A stretch of DNA of 64,000 nucleotides. Source: Alteromonas_E sp965248545. Lineage in GTDB: Bacteria > Pseudomonadota > Gammaproteobacteria > Enterobacterales > Alteromonadaceae. Each line of letters opens with the position of its first letter. Position 1 is the first letter of the stretch. The notes under the pieces are model-generated. The model saw only the letters and a program-made list of their open reading frames with translations, did no database searches and was not told where the DNA came from. A program made the position numbers and the translations under genes. Positions 55,813 through 64,000 of this stretch are shown here, one piece after another. The stretch lies in the NCBI GenBank assembly GCA_965248545.1, contig OZ252110.1, positions 1,984,001 through 2,048,000 of the forward strand, written 5' to 3'.

Positions 55813-56331
55813 GTGGCACTAGGCTTAGCAGCAAAAAAAGAGATCGTAGCGGAGATTAACGACGTTGCATCTCAAGCTCTATCCGTTGCCGTCGCTGAAT
55901 ACCGTGGGATGGAAGTTGCAGAACTAACTGACCTGCGTGTTAAAGCTCGTGAGCAGGGTGTATACCTACGCGTTGTGCGTAACACTCTAGCAAAACGTGC
56001 TCTAGCAGACAGTAAGTTTGCAGACCTTGATAGCGCGCTAACTGGCCCGCTTATCTATGGCTTCTCTATCGATGCACCAGGCGGTGCGGCACGTCTTTTC
56101 AAAGACTACGCGAAAGAGAATGACAAACTAAAGGTCACTGCACTTTCAATTGGTAGTGGTTTATTGGGTCCAGAAAAATTGGATGCAGTTGCTTCACTAC
56201 CGACTCGCGACGAAGCGCTTGCAAAACTTCTTGCAACCTTCAAAGCACCGGTTGGCAAATTCGTTCAAACAATCAACGAAGTTCCAACCAAATTTGTGCG
56301 CGTATTGGCGGCGATCAAAGACGAGAAGTAA
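55813..56331 (+). CDS. rplJ: 50S ribosomal protein L10
   Basis: A 172-residue L10 with LRVVRNTLAKRAL and GPLIYGFS, and PGGAARLFKDYAKEN. The start is the GTG at 55813, five bases after GAGGTGA; another GTG at 55804 lies within the ribosome-binding site. L10 anchors the L7/L12 stalk and is the repressor acting on the leader upstream. Confidence 0.96.
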   Translation: MALGLAAKKEIVAEINDVASQALSVAVAEYRGMEVAELTDLRVKAREQGVYLRVVRNTLAKRALADSKFADLDSALTGPLIYGFSIDAPGGAARLFKDYAKENDKLKVTALSIGSGLLGPEKLDAVASLPTRDEALAKLLATFKAPVGKFVQTINEVPTKFVRVLAAIKDEK

Positions 56332-56385
56332 TTCCCGTTTTTGGCATAGTAATTTTTTTAACATTAAACCCAGGAGTTTAGAGAC

Positions 56386-56763
56386 ATGGCTCTAACTAAA
56401 GAAGATATCTTAAACGCGATTGCTGAAATGCCAGTTATGGAACTGGTTGAGCTAATCGAAGCAGCTGAAGAAAAATTCGGCGTTGAAGCAACTGCTGCTG
56501 TTGCAGTAGCTGCAGGTCCAGCAGCAGGCGGTGACGCTGCTGCAGAAGAAAAGACTGAATTCGACGTAGTTATGACTTCATTCGGCGGTAACAAAGTTGC
56601 TGTTATCAAAGCAGTACGTGGCGCAACTGGTCTAGGTCTTAAAGAAGCTAAAGAAGTAGTTGAGTCTGCTCCTAAAGCTATCAAAGAAGGCATTTCTAAA
56701 GACGAAGCTGAAGCACTGAAGAAAGAGCTTGAAGAAGCTGGTGCAGAAGTTGAAATCAAGTAA
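56386..56763 (+). CDS. rplL: 50S ribosomal protein L7/L12
   Basis: A 125-residue L7/L12: N-terminal dimerisation helices (MALTKEDILNAIAEMPVMEL), an Ala-rich hinge and the C-terminal factor-binding domain with VIKAVRGATGLGLKEAKEVV. It is 54 bp after rplJ with GGAG upstream of the ATG. A partial terminator follows. Confidence 0.97.
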   Translation: MALTKEDILNAIAEMPVMELVELIEAAEEKFGVEATAAVAVAAGPAAGGDAAAEEKTEFDVVMTSFGGNKVAVIKAVRGATGLGLKEAKEVVESAPKAIKEGISKDEAEALKKELEEAGAEVEIK

Positions 56764-56798
56764 TTGGGCTTAGCCCTTTTATTTGGCTGAAAAGCTTG

Positions 56799-56829
56799 GG
56801 CTGGTGATTTATTGATCACCAGCCTTTTT
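56799..56829 (+). terminator. Attenuator between rplL and rpoB
   Basis: GGCTGGTGAT (56799-56808) pairs perfectly with ATCACCAGCC (56815-56824) over a six-base loop, then five T. E. coli has a partial terminator at the same place that reduces rpoBC expression about fivefold relative to rplL; the position here argues for the same role. Confidence 0.88.
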
Positions 56830-57049
56830 GCGCTGTAGAGATTGATGTTTTTTTACCCTGAATATCTCTAGTTAAGGCGCCCAGGGATCCGAAAAAAATA
56901 GCTCAAAAAACCAACGTGTTATCTAACAATTGTCGGTCTTTTTGGTGTAAGCTAGTCGGATTGCCCTGAAAAAAGGGTTCTGGAAGTTTGTTATAGCAGT
57001 GCGCACTGGTATAGCAGGTCGGGTCACAAATCAGCAGGCTGAGGGACCA

Positions 57050-60000
57050 ATGGTTTACTCTTATAGCGAAAAGAAACGTATCCGTAAGGATTTTGGCAAA
57101 CGCCCACAGGTATTGGAAATTCCATACCTTCTTTCAATTCAGCTCGATTCCTTTAAAAAGTTCATAGACATCGATCCCGATGGTCAATATGGCTTGGAAG
57201 CAGCATTTCGTTCCGTATTCCCAATTAAAAGTTATTCGGGTAACTCAGAACTTCAGTATGTGAGTTATCGCTTAGGTGAGCCGGTATTTGACGTTAAAGA
57301 ATGTCAAATCCGCGGCGTCACTTTCTCTGCACCGCTAAGAGTTAAGCTACGTTTAGTGTTGTTTGATAAAGAAGCAGCACCTGGTACGGTTAAAGATATC
57401 AAAGAACAAGAAGTCTACATGGGCGAAATCCCATTAATGACTGAGAACGGTACGTTCGTGATTAACGGTACTGAGCGTGTAATCGTTTCTCAGCTTCACC
57501 GCTCTCCTGGTGTGTTCTTTGATCACGACAAAGGCAAAACCCATAGCTCGGGTAAAGTCTTGTACAACGCGCGTGTCATTCCTTACCGTGGTTCTTGGTT
57601 AGATTTCGAATTCGATCCGAAAGACAACTTGTTTGTACGTATTGACCGTCGCCGTAAGCTACCAGCGTCAATTATCCTGCGTGCTTTGGACATGACTACC
57701 GAGCAGATCCTCGAAGAATTCTTTGACTCAGTACAAGTACGCTTCGATGCAGACCGAGCGTTTATGGAAGTCGTTCCAGACCGCCTACGTGGTGAAACTG
57801 CACAGTTTGATATTATCGACAACGAAGGCAACGTCCTTGTTGAGACTGGACGTCGTATCTCTGCGCGTCATACCCGTGCTTTGGAAAAAGCCAACATTAC
57901 AGAACTAGAAGTACCAATGGAGTACTTGGTTGGTAAAGTTTACGGACAGTCGTATATCGATGAGTCAACCGGTGAAGTAATCGTTAGTGCAAACGATGAA
58001 GCAACACTTGAAAATATGACCGCGCTTAAGGCGGCGGGCATTACTGAAGTGCAAACGCTTTACATCAACGAGCTTGATCACGGTTCATACATTTCAGATA
58101 CATTGCGTATCGACTCTACCGAGTCACGCCTTGACGCGTTGGTAGAGATCTACCGCATGATGCGCCCGGGCGAGCCACCAACGAAAGATGCTGCGGAAAC
58201 GTTATTCGAGAACTTGTTCTTCTCTGACGATCGTTATGACCTTTCATCTGTTGGTCGTATGAAGTTTAACCGCCGTTTAGGTCGCGAGGCGCTGACGGGT
58301 TCTGGTACGCTTCAAAATGACGACATCATCTCTGTAATGAAGCAATTGATCACGATTCGTGATGGTAAAGATGATGTAGATGATATTGACCACTTAGGTA
58401 ATCGTCGTATCCGTTCTGTTGGCGAAATGGCAGAAAACCAATTCCGCGTCGGTCTAGTGCGTGTTGAGCGTGCGGTGAAAGAGCGTTTGAGTCTCGGTGA
58501 CCTTGACGCGGTTATGCCACAAGATTTGATCAACGCTAAGCCAATTTCAGCTGCGGTTAAAGAATTCTTTGGTTCTAGCCAGTTGTCGCAGTTTATGGAC
58601 CAAAACAACCCATTGTCAGAAGTGACGCACAAACGTCGTATTTCTGCCTTGGGCCCAGGCGGTCTTACACGCGAACGTGCGGGCTTCGAAGTACGTGACG
58701 TACACCCAACCCACTACGGCCGTGTATGTCCAATCGAAACGCCGGAAGGTCCAAACATCGGTTTGATCAACAGCTTGTCTAGCTTTGCTCGCACTAATGA
58801 TTTTGGCTTCTTGGAAACGCCATATCGTCGCATCGTCGATGGTGTTGTGACAGACGAAATTGATTACTTGTCCGCTATCGAGGAAGGCCAGTTTGCAATC
58901 GCACAGGCTAACGTCGAATTGAAGGATGGTAAACTTGCAGAAGATTTGATCCCTTGTCGCCACCGTGGTGAAACGACCTTGATGCCGAAAGACGACATCA
59001 AGTATATGGATGTATCGCCTCAGCAAATCGTTTCTATCGCGGCGAGTATCATTCCATTCCTAGAGCACGATGACGCAAACCGTGCATTGATGGGATCAAA
59101 CATGCAACGTCAGGCAGTTCCTACTTTGCGTGCTGATAAGCCGCTTGTTCTTACTGGTATGGAGAAAACTGTTGCGGTTGACTCTGGTGTTACCGTTGTC
59201 GCCAAGCGCGGTGGTGTCATTGATTACGTTGACGCGAGTCGCATCGTGGTGAAGGTTAATGAAGAAGAGATGGTCGCTGGTGAAGCGGGTATCGATATTT
59301 ATAACCTAACTAAGTACACGCGTTCTAACCAGAACACTTGTATCAACCAGAAGCCTACTTGTAACGTTGGTGACCCAGTTGTTACCGGTGACGTGTTGGC
59401 TGATGGTCCTTCGACTGACTTGGGTGAGCTAGCGCTAGGCCAGAACATGCGTATCGCATTCATGCCTTGGAACGGTTATAACTTCGAAGATTCAATTTTG
59501 ATTTCTGAGCGCGTGGCGCAAGAAGACCGTTTCACGACAATTCACATTCAAGAACTTAGCTGTATCGCGCGTGATACTAAGCTTGGTCCAGAAGAAATCA
59601 GTTCAGATATCCCTAATGTGGGCGAATCTGCACTAGGTAAATTGGATGAATCAGGTGTTGTGTATATCGGTGCTGAAGTTAAAGGCGGCGATATTCTTGT
59701 TGGTAAAGTGACACCTAAGGGTGAAACACAGCTAACGCCTGAAGAAAAACTATTGCGTGCAATCTTCGGAGAGAAAGCGTCAGACGTTAAAGATACTTCT
59801 TTACGTGTTCCTAACAGTGTTCACGGTACGGTAATTGACGTTCAAGTCTTTACTCGTGACGGTGTTGAGAAAGACAAGCGTGCGCTTGAAATCGAAGACA
59901 TGCAATTGCGTCAAGTTAAGAAAGACCTTTCTGACGAATTTAATATTTTGGCTGACGGCATTTTCGCGCGTGCGCAGAACTTGTTACTTAAGAACGGTGT

Positions 60001-61075
60001 TGACCAAGCGAAATTGGACAGCATGCCGCGTGAGAAGTGGTTTGATCTACCGTTGAAAGACGAAGATGCACAAAACGAACTTGACCAAACAGCTGAGCAG
60101 TACACTGCGACTAAAGACGACTTCGATAAGAAGTTTGAAGCTAAGCGTCGTAAGATCACTCAAGGAGATGACCTAGCGCCAGGTGTACTGAAGATCGTTA
60201 AAGTTTACCTTGCGGTTAAGCGCCACATCCAACCGGGTGACAAAATGGCGGGACGTCACGGTAACAAGGGTGTTATCTCTACGATTCAGCCAGTGGAAGA
60301 TATGCCTTACGACGAGCAAGGCACGCCGGTTGATATCGTGTTGAACCCGCTAGGTGTACCATCGCGGATGAACATCGGTCAGATCCTTGAAACTCACTTG
60401 GGTATGGCTGCTCACGGTATCGGTGCCAAGATTGATCGCATGATCAAAGAGCACGAAGAAATGGCTAAGTTGCGTGCCTTCATTAAAGAAGTGTACGAAT
60501 TAGGTGATTCACATCAGGAAGTTGATATTGATAGCTTTACTGATGACGAAGTTAAGCGCCTAGCTGAAAACCTGCGCAAAGGTTTACCAGTTGCAACGCC
60601 AGTATTTGACGGTGCGCGCGAAGACGAAATAAAGTCACTGCTTAAACTAGCTGACATTCCTGAAAGCGGGCAGATCACCTTGTTCGACGGCCGCACAGGT
60701 CGAGCGTTCGAGCGTCCTGTAACCGTTGGCTACATGTATATGCTGAAACTTAACCACTTGGTTGATGACAAGATGCACGCCCGTTCTACTGGTTCGTACA
60801 GCTTGGTTACACAACAGCCGTTGGGTGGTAAAGCACAGTTCGGTGGTCAGCGTTTCGGTGAGATGGAAGTATGGGCACTTGAAGCATACGGTGCTGCTTA
60901 CACCCTACAGGAAATGCTTACCGTTAAGTCAGATGACGTGAACGGTCGTACGAAGATGTATAAAAACATCGTTGATGGTGATCATCGTATGGAGCCGGGC
61001 ATGCCTGAGTCGTTCAACGTATTGTTGAAGGAAATCCGCTCTCTCGGTATCAATATCGAGCTTGAGGAAAACTAA
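57050..61075 (+). CDS. rpoB: DNA-directed RNA polymerase subunit beta
   Basis: A 1341-residue beta subunit, one residue shorter than that of E. coli. The start is the ATG at 57050 (MVYSYSEKKRIRKDFG) with TGAGGGA upstream. Conserved landmarks include the rifampicin pocket (FGSSQLSQFMDQNNPLSE, THKRRISALGPGG), PIETPEGPNIGLINS, GYNFEDSI and the C-terminal GGKAQFGGQRFGEMEVWAL. No unusual residues were noticed in the rifampicin-binding region. Confidence 0.97.
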   Translation: MVYSYSEKKRIRKDFGKRPQVLEIPYLLSIQLDSFKKFIDIDPDGQYGLEAAFRSVFPIKSYSGNSELQYVSYRLGEPVFDVKECQIRGVTFSAPLRVKLRLVLFDKEAAPGTVKDIKEQEVYMGEIPLMTENGTFVINGTERVIVSQLHRSPGVFFDHDKGKTHSSGKVLYNARVIPYRGSWLDFEFDPKDNLFVRIDRRRKLPASIILRALDMTTEQILEEFFDSVQVRFDADRAFMEVVPDRLRGETAQFDIIDNEGNVLVETGRRISARHTRALEKANITELEVPMEYLVGKVYGQSYIDESTGEVIVSANDEATLENMTALKAAGITEVQTLYINELDHGSYISDTLRIDSTESRLDALVEIYRMMRPGEPPTKDAAETLFENLFFSDDRYDLSSVGRMKFNRRLGREALTGSGTLQNDDIISVMKQLITIRDGKDDVDDIDHLGNRRIRSVGEMAENQFRVGLVRVERAVKERLSLGDLDAVMPQDLINAKPISAAVKEFFGSSQLSQFMDQNNPLSEVTHKRRISALGPGGLTRERAGFEVRDVHPTHYGRVCPIETPEGPNIGLINSLSSFARTNDFGFLETPYRRIVDGVVTDEIDYLSAIEEGQFAIAQANVELKDGKLAEDLIPCRHRGETTLMPKDDIKYMDVSPQQIVSIAASIIPFLEHDDANRALMGSNMQRQAVPTLRADKPLVLTGMEKTVAVDSGVTVVAKRGGVIDYVDASRIVVKVNEEEMVAGEAGIDIYNLTKYTRSNQNTCINQKPTCNVGDPVVTGDVLADGPSTDLGELALGQNMRIAFMPWNGYNFEDSILISERVAQEDRFTTIHIQELSCIARDTKLGPEEISSDIPNVGESALGKLDESGVVYIGAEVKGGDILVGKVTPKGETQLTPEEKLLRAIFGEKASDVKDTSLRVPNSVHGTVIDVQVFTRDGVEKDKRALEIEDMQLRQVKKDLSDEFNILADGIFARAQNLLLKNGVDQAKLDSMPREKWFDLPLKDEDAQNELDQTAEQYTATKDDFDKKFEAKRRKITQGDDLAPGVLKIVKVYLAVKRHIQPGDKMAGRHGNKGVISTIQPVEDMPYDEQGTPVDIVLNPLGVPSRMNIGQILETHLGMAAHGIGAKIDRMIKEHEEMAKLRAFIKEVYELGDSHQEVDIDSFTDDEVKRLAENLRKGLPVATPVFDGAREDEIKSLLKLADIPESGQITLFDGRTGRAFERPVTVGYMYMLKLNHLVDDKMHARSTGSYSLVTQQPLGGKAQFGGQRFGEMEVWALEAYGAAYTLQEMLTVKSDDVNGRTKMYKNIVDGDHRMEPGMPESFNVLLKEIRSLGINIELEEN

Positions 61076-61174
61076 TCAGGTTGTTGTCTGACCTTTCCAC
61101 GTGAAAGGTATGTATTGAGTGAGGCCCAGTGTTTGTGCCGGGTCTATTGAGACTGACTCCGTTGGGAGAAAAAT

Positions 61175-64000
61175 GTGAAAGATTTACTTAAGTTTCTGAA
61201 GCAACAGAATAAGACAGAAGAATTCGATAACATTCGTATCGGTCTTGCGTCACCAGATATGATCCGCAGTTGGTCATTCGGTGAGGTGAAAAAGCCAGAA
61301 ACCATTAATTACCGTACGTTTAAGCCAGAGCGCGATGGCCTGTTCTGTGCACGTATCTTCGGTCCGGTAAAAGACTACGAGTGCTTGTGTGGTAAGTACA
61401 AGCGTCTTAAGCACCGTGGTGTAATCTGTGAAAAATGTGGCGTTGAAGTTACGCTAACAAAAGTTCGTCGTGAGCGCATGGGCCACATCGAACTTGCTAG
61501 CCCAGTTGCACACATCTGGTTCTTGAAATCACTACCGTCACGTATCGGCTTGATGCTTGATATGACACTTCGCGACATCGAACGCGTGCTTTACTTCGAA
61601 AGCTATGTAGTAACAGAGCCGGGTATGACGACGCTTGAGCGCAGTCAGCTATTAGGCGAAGAAGAGTACCTAGATGCACTCGAAGAGCACGGCGACGAGT
61701 TTGAAGCAAAAATGGGTGCAGAAGCGGTATTTGAATTGCTTAAGCACTTAGACGTAGATGCAGATGTTGCAGCAATGCGTGAAGAGCTTCCTAGCATCAA
61801 CTCTGAGACTAAGCGTAAGAAAATCACTAAGCGCTTGAAGCTACTAGAGTCATTCCAACAGTCTGGTAACAAGCCAGAGTGGATGATTATGACAGTACTT
61901 CCAGTGTTGCCACCTGATTTACGTCCTCTAGTACCACTAGATGGCGGTCGTTTCGCAACGTCTGATTTGAACGACCTTTACCGTCGTGTCATCAACCGTA
62001 ATAACCGTTTGAAGCGCCTACTTGATTTGGCTGCTCCGGATATTATTGTTCGCAACGAGAAGCGTATGCTTCAAGAAGCGGTTGATGCCCTATTGGATAA
62101 TGGTCGTCGCGGTCGCGCGATCACTGGCTCTAACAAGCGTCCATTGAAATCTTTGGCTGACATGATCAAAGGTAAGCAAGGTCGTTTCCGTCAGAACCTT
62201 TTGGGTAAGCGTGTTGACTACTCTGGCCGTTCTGTAATTACCGTTGGTCCTACATTGCGTTTACACCAGTGTGGTCTTCCTAAGAAGATGGCATTGGAAT
62301 TATTCAAGCCGTTTATCTATGGCAAGTTGGAAGGCCGTGGTCTTGCAACAACAATCAAAGCGGCTAAGAAATTAGTAGAGCGTGAAGCACCGGAAGTATG
62401 GGATGTTCTAGATGACGTTATCCGTGAACACCCAGTGCTACTAAACCGTGCACCAACGCTTCACCGTTTGGGTATCCAAGCGTTTGAACCGACCCTGATC
62501 GAAGGTAAAGCAATCCAACTTCATCCGTTGGTATGTGCAGCGTATAACGCTGACTTCGATGGTGACCAAATGGCGGTTCACGTACCGTTGACAATTGAAG
62601 CACAGCTTGAAGCGCGTGCACTAATGATGTCAACCAACAACATCTTGTCACCAGCGAATGGTGAGCCAATTATCGTACCTTCACAGGACGTTGTATTGGG
62701 ACTTTACTACCTAACGCGTGACAAGGTAAATGGTTTAGGTGAAGGCATGGTCTTCACATCGCCAAAAGAAGCTGAGAAAGCATATCGTACTGGTAACGCA
62801 GAATTGCACGCTCGCGTAAAAGTTCGTATCACTGAGCACGAAATTGCTGAAGACGGCACTAAGACTGAAAAAATCACCCTAACAGATACTACTGTTGGCC
62901 GTGCAATTTTCTCAGTAGCGTTGCCTGACGGAGTACCTTTTGAACTAATCAACCAAGCGATGGGCAAGAAGCAAATCTCGAAATTGTTGAATGCTTGTTA
63001 CCGTTCACTTGGTTTGAAAGACACCGTAATCGCAGCTGACCAAATCATGTATACCGGTTTCCACTACGCGATGATCGCGGGTGCATCCGTTGGTATTGAT
63101 GACATGGTTATTCCAGATGCGAAGAAAGACATCATCGATGCCGCTGAGGCCGAAGTTATTGAAATCCAGGAACAGTTCCAGTCTGGTCTTGTAACTGCCG
63201 GTGAGCGTTACAACAAAGTTATCGATATTTGGTCTAACGCCAACGAAAAAGTCGCTAAGGCGATGATGGATAACTTGAAGACTGAAACCGTTAAGAACAA
63301 AGACGGCGAAGATGAAGATCAAGCATCATTCAACTCGGTTTACATGATGGCTGACTCTGGTGCTCGTGGTAGTGCCGCTCAGATTCGTCAGTTGGCCGGT
63401 ATGCGTGGTCTAATGGCTAAGCCAGATGGCTCAATCATCGAAACACCGATCACGGCGAACTTCCGTGAAGGTCTAAACGTACTTCAGTACTTCATCTCAA
63501 CGCACGGTGCGCGTAAAGGTCTAGCCGATACGGCACTTAAAACGGCTAACTCAGGTTACTTGACGCGTCGTTTGGTTGACGTTGCACAGGATTTGGTTAT
63601 TACCAATGATGACTGTGGCACATTCGAAGGTGTGAAGATGACACCGCTCATCGAGGGTGGTGATGTTGTTGAGCCGTTGCGTGAGCGTGTTTTGGGTCGT
63701 GTGGTCGCTGAAGACGTACTCAAGCCAGGTACTGATGAAGTATTGGTAGAGCGTAACGTGATGCTAGACGAACAATTGGTAGACATGTTGGAAGCCAACA
63801 GTGTCGACCAAGTAATGGTTCGCTCAGTTATTACCTGTGACAATGATTTCGGTGTTTGTGCCAAGTGTTACGGTCGTGACCTTGCACGTGGCCACATGGT
63901 TGGTCAAGGTGAATCAGTCGGTGTTATCGCCGCTCAATCAATCGGTGAGCCGGGTACACAGCTTACCATGCGTACCTTCCACATCGGTGGTGCGGCATCA
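61175..64000 (+). CDS. rpoC: DNA-directed RNA polymerase subunit beta' (cut by window edge)
   Basis: The first 942 codons, open to the right edge. The start is a GTG at 61175 (MKDLLKFLKQQNK) with GGGAGAA upstream; the overlapping ATG two bases earlier is followed by a stop. Landmarks include the zinc site CLCGKYK and CEKCGVEV, the active-site NADFDGDQMAVH, and the bridge-helix region ADSGARGS. The part shown agrees with the E. coli protein throughout; the end is at GGAAS. Confidence 0.97.
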   Translation, partial: MKDLLKFLKQQNKTEEFDNIRIGLASPDMIRSWSFGEVKKPETINYRTFKPERDGLFCARIFGPVKDYECLCGKYKRLKHRGVICEKCGVEVTLTKVRRERMGHIELASPVAHIWFLKSLPSRIGLMLDMTLRDIERVLYFESYVVTEPGMTTLERSQLLGEEEYLDALEEHGDEFEAKMGAEAVFELLKHLDVDADVAAMREELPSINSETKRKKITKRLKLLESFQQSGNKPEWMIMTVLPVLPPDLRPLVPLDGGRFATSDLNDLYRRVINRNNRLKRLLDLAAPDIIVRNEKRMLQEAVDALLDNGRRGRAITGSNKRPLKSLADMIKGKQGRFRQNLLGKRVDYSGRSVITVGPTLRLHQCGLPKKMALELFKPFIYGKLEGRGLATTIKAAKKLVEREAPEVWDVLDDVIREHPVLLNRAPTLHRLGIQAFEPTLIEGKAIQLHPLVCAAYNADFDGDQMAVHVPLTIEAQLEARALMMSTNNILSPANGEPIIVPSQDVVLGLYYLTRDKVNGLGEGMVFTSPKEAEKAYRTGNAELHARVKVRITEHEIAEDGTKTEKITLTDTTVGRAIFSVALPDGVPFELINQAMGKKQISKLLNACYRSLGLKDTVIAADQIMYTGFHYAMIAGASVGIDDMVIPDAKKDIIDAAEAEVIEIQEQFQSGLVTAGERYNKVIDIWSNANEKVAKAMMDNLKTETVKNKDGEDEDQASFNSVYMMADSGARGSAAQIRQLAGMRGLMAKPDGSIIETPITANFREGLNVLQYFISTHGARKGLADTALKTANSGYLTRRLVDVAQDLVITNDDCGTFEGVKMTPLIEGGDVVEPLRERVLGRVVAEDVLKPGTDEVLVERNVMLDEQLVDMLEANSVDQVMVRSVITCDNDFGVCAKCYGRDLARGHMVGQGESVGVIAAQSIGEPGTQLTMRTFHIGGAAS

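Overview
The window looks like a chromosomal segment from a marine, alginate-degrading gammaproteobacterium, probably of the order Alteromonadales or a close relative. This rests on the alginate locus, the TonB-dependent receptors, the secE-nusG and rplKAJL-rpoBC clusters, and on DbpA, FolM and UbiG of gammaproteobacterial type. The genus cannot be fixed from the sequence alone. There are no phage genes, transposases, integrases or CRISPR arrays.

Positions 1-18780 are an alginate-utilisation locus. Two TonB-dependent receptors (one cut by the left edge) would import oligosaccharides. The plus-strand operon dehR-PL6-PL17-kdgF-MFS-kdgK-eda-PL7 (1512-11124) encodes a full route: PL7 and PL6 lyases cut alginate, PL17 releases unsaturated monomers, KdgF linearises them, DehR reduces DEH to KDG, KdgK phosphorylates it and Eda splits KDPG. 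A second PL7 lyase (a lipoprotein) and a lipoprotein with Ig-like repeats and a PL6-like beta-helix complete the locus. The PL6-like domain has Gln where PL6 enzymes have the catalytic Lys. Both large intergenic regions (983-1511 and 15737-16272) carry many copies of a TTTTGGTAA/TTACCAAAA motif, which I read as the operator of a regulator encoded elsewhere.

Positions 18800-48810 are mostly ordinary housekeeping and accessory genes: ubiG, a YfcC-type transporter, three GNAT acetyltransferases, an Lhr-type helicase with a PdeM-type nuclease, a Cache chemoreceptor, aguA-aguB (agmatine to putrescine), folM and folE (divergent), a GH13 amylase lipoprotein with an aldo/keto reductase and a VOC protein, lipocalin, an OlsF-like two-domain acyltransferase, pyrC, a tandem solute-binding protein overlapping dbpA, MAPEG and RraA-family genes and an MsbA-like ABC exporter.

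Positions 48835-64000 hold tRNA-Trp-secE-nusG, then rplK-rplA-rplJ-rplL-rpoB-rpoC (rpoC runs off the right edge). A 4.3-kb block separates the two halves of this normally contiguous cluster. It contains a PspB-like membrane protein, upp, a beta-propeller-like lipoprotein and a glutathione S-transferase. A terminator closes the nusG side and a near-consensus promoter opens the rplK side. The L10 leader and an attenuator before rpoB are both recognisable.
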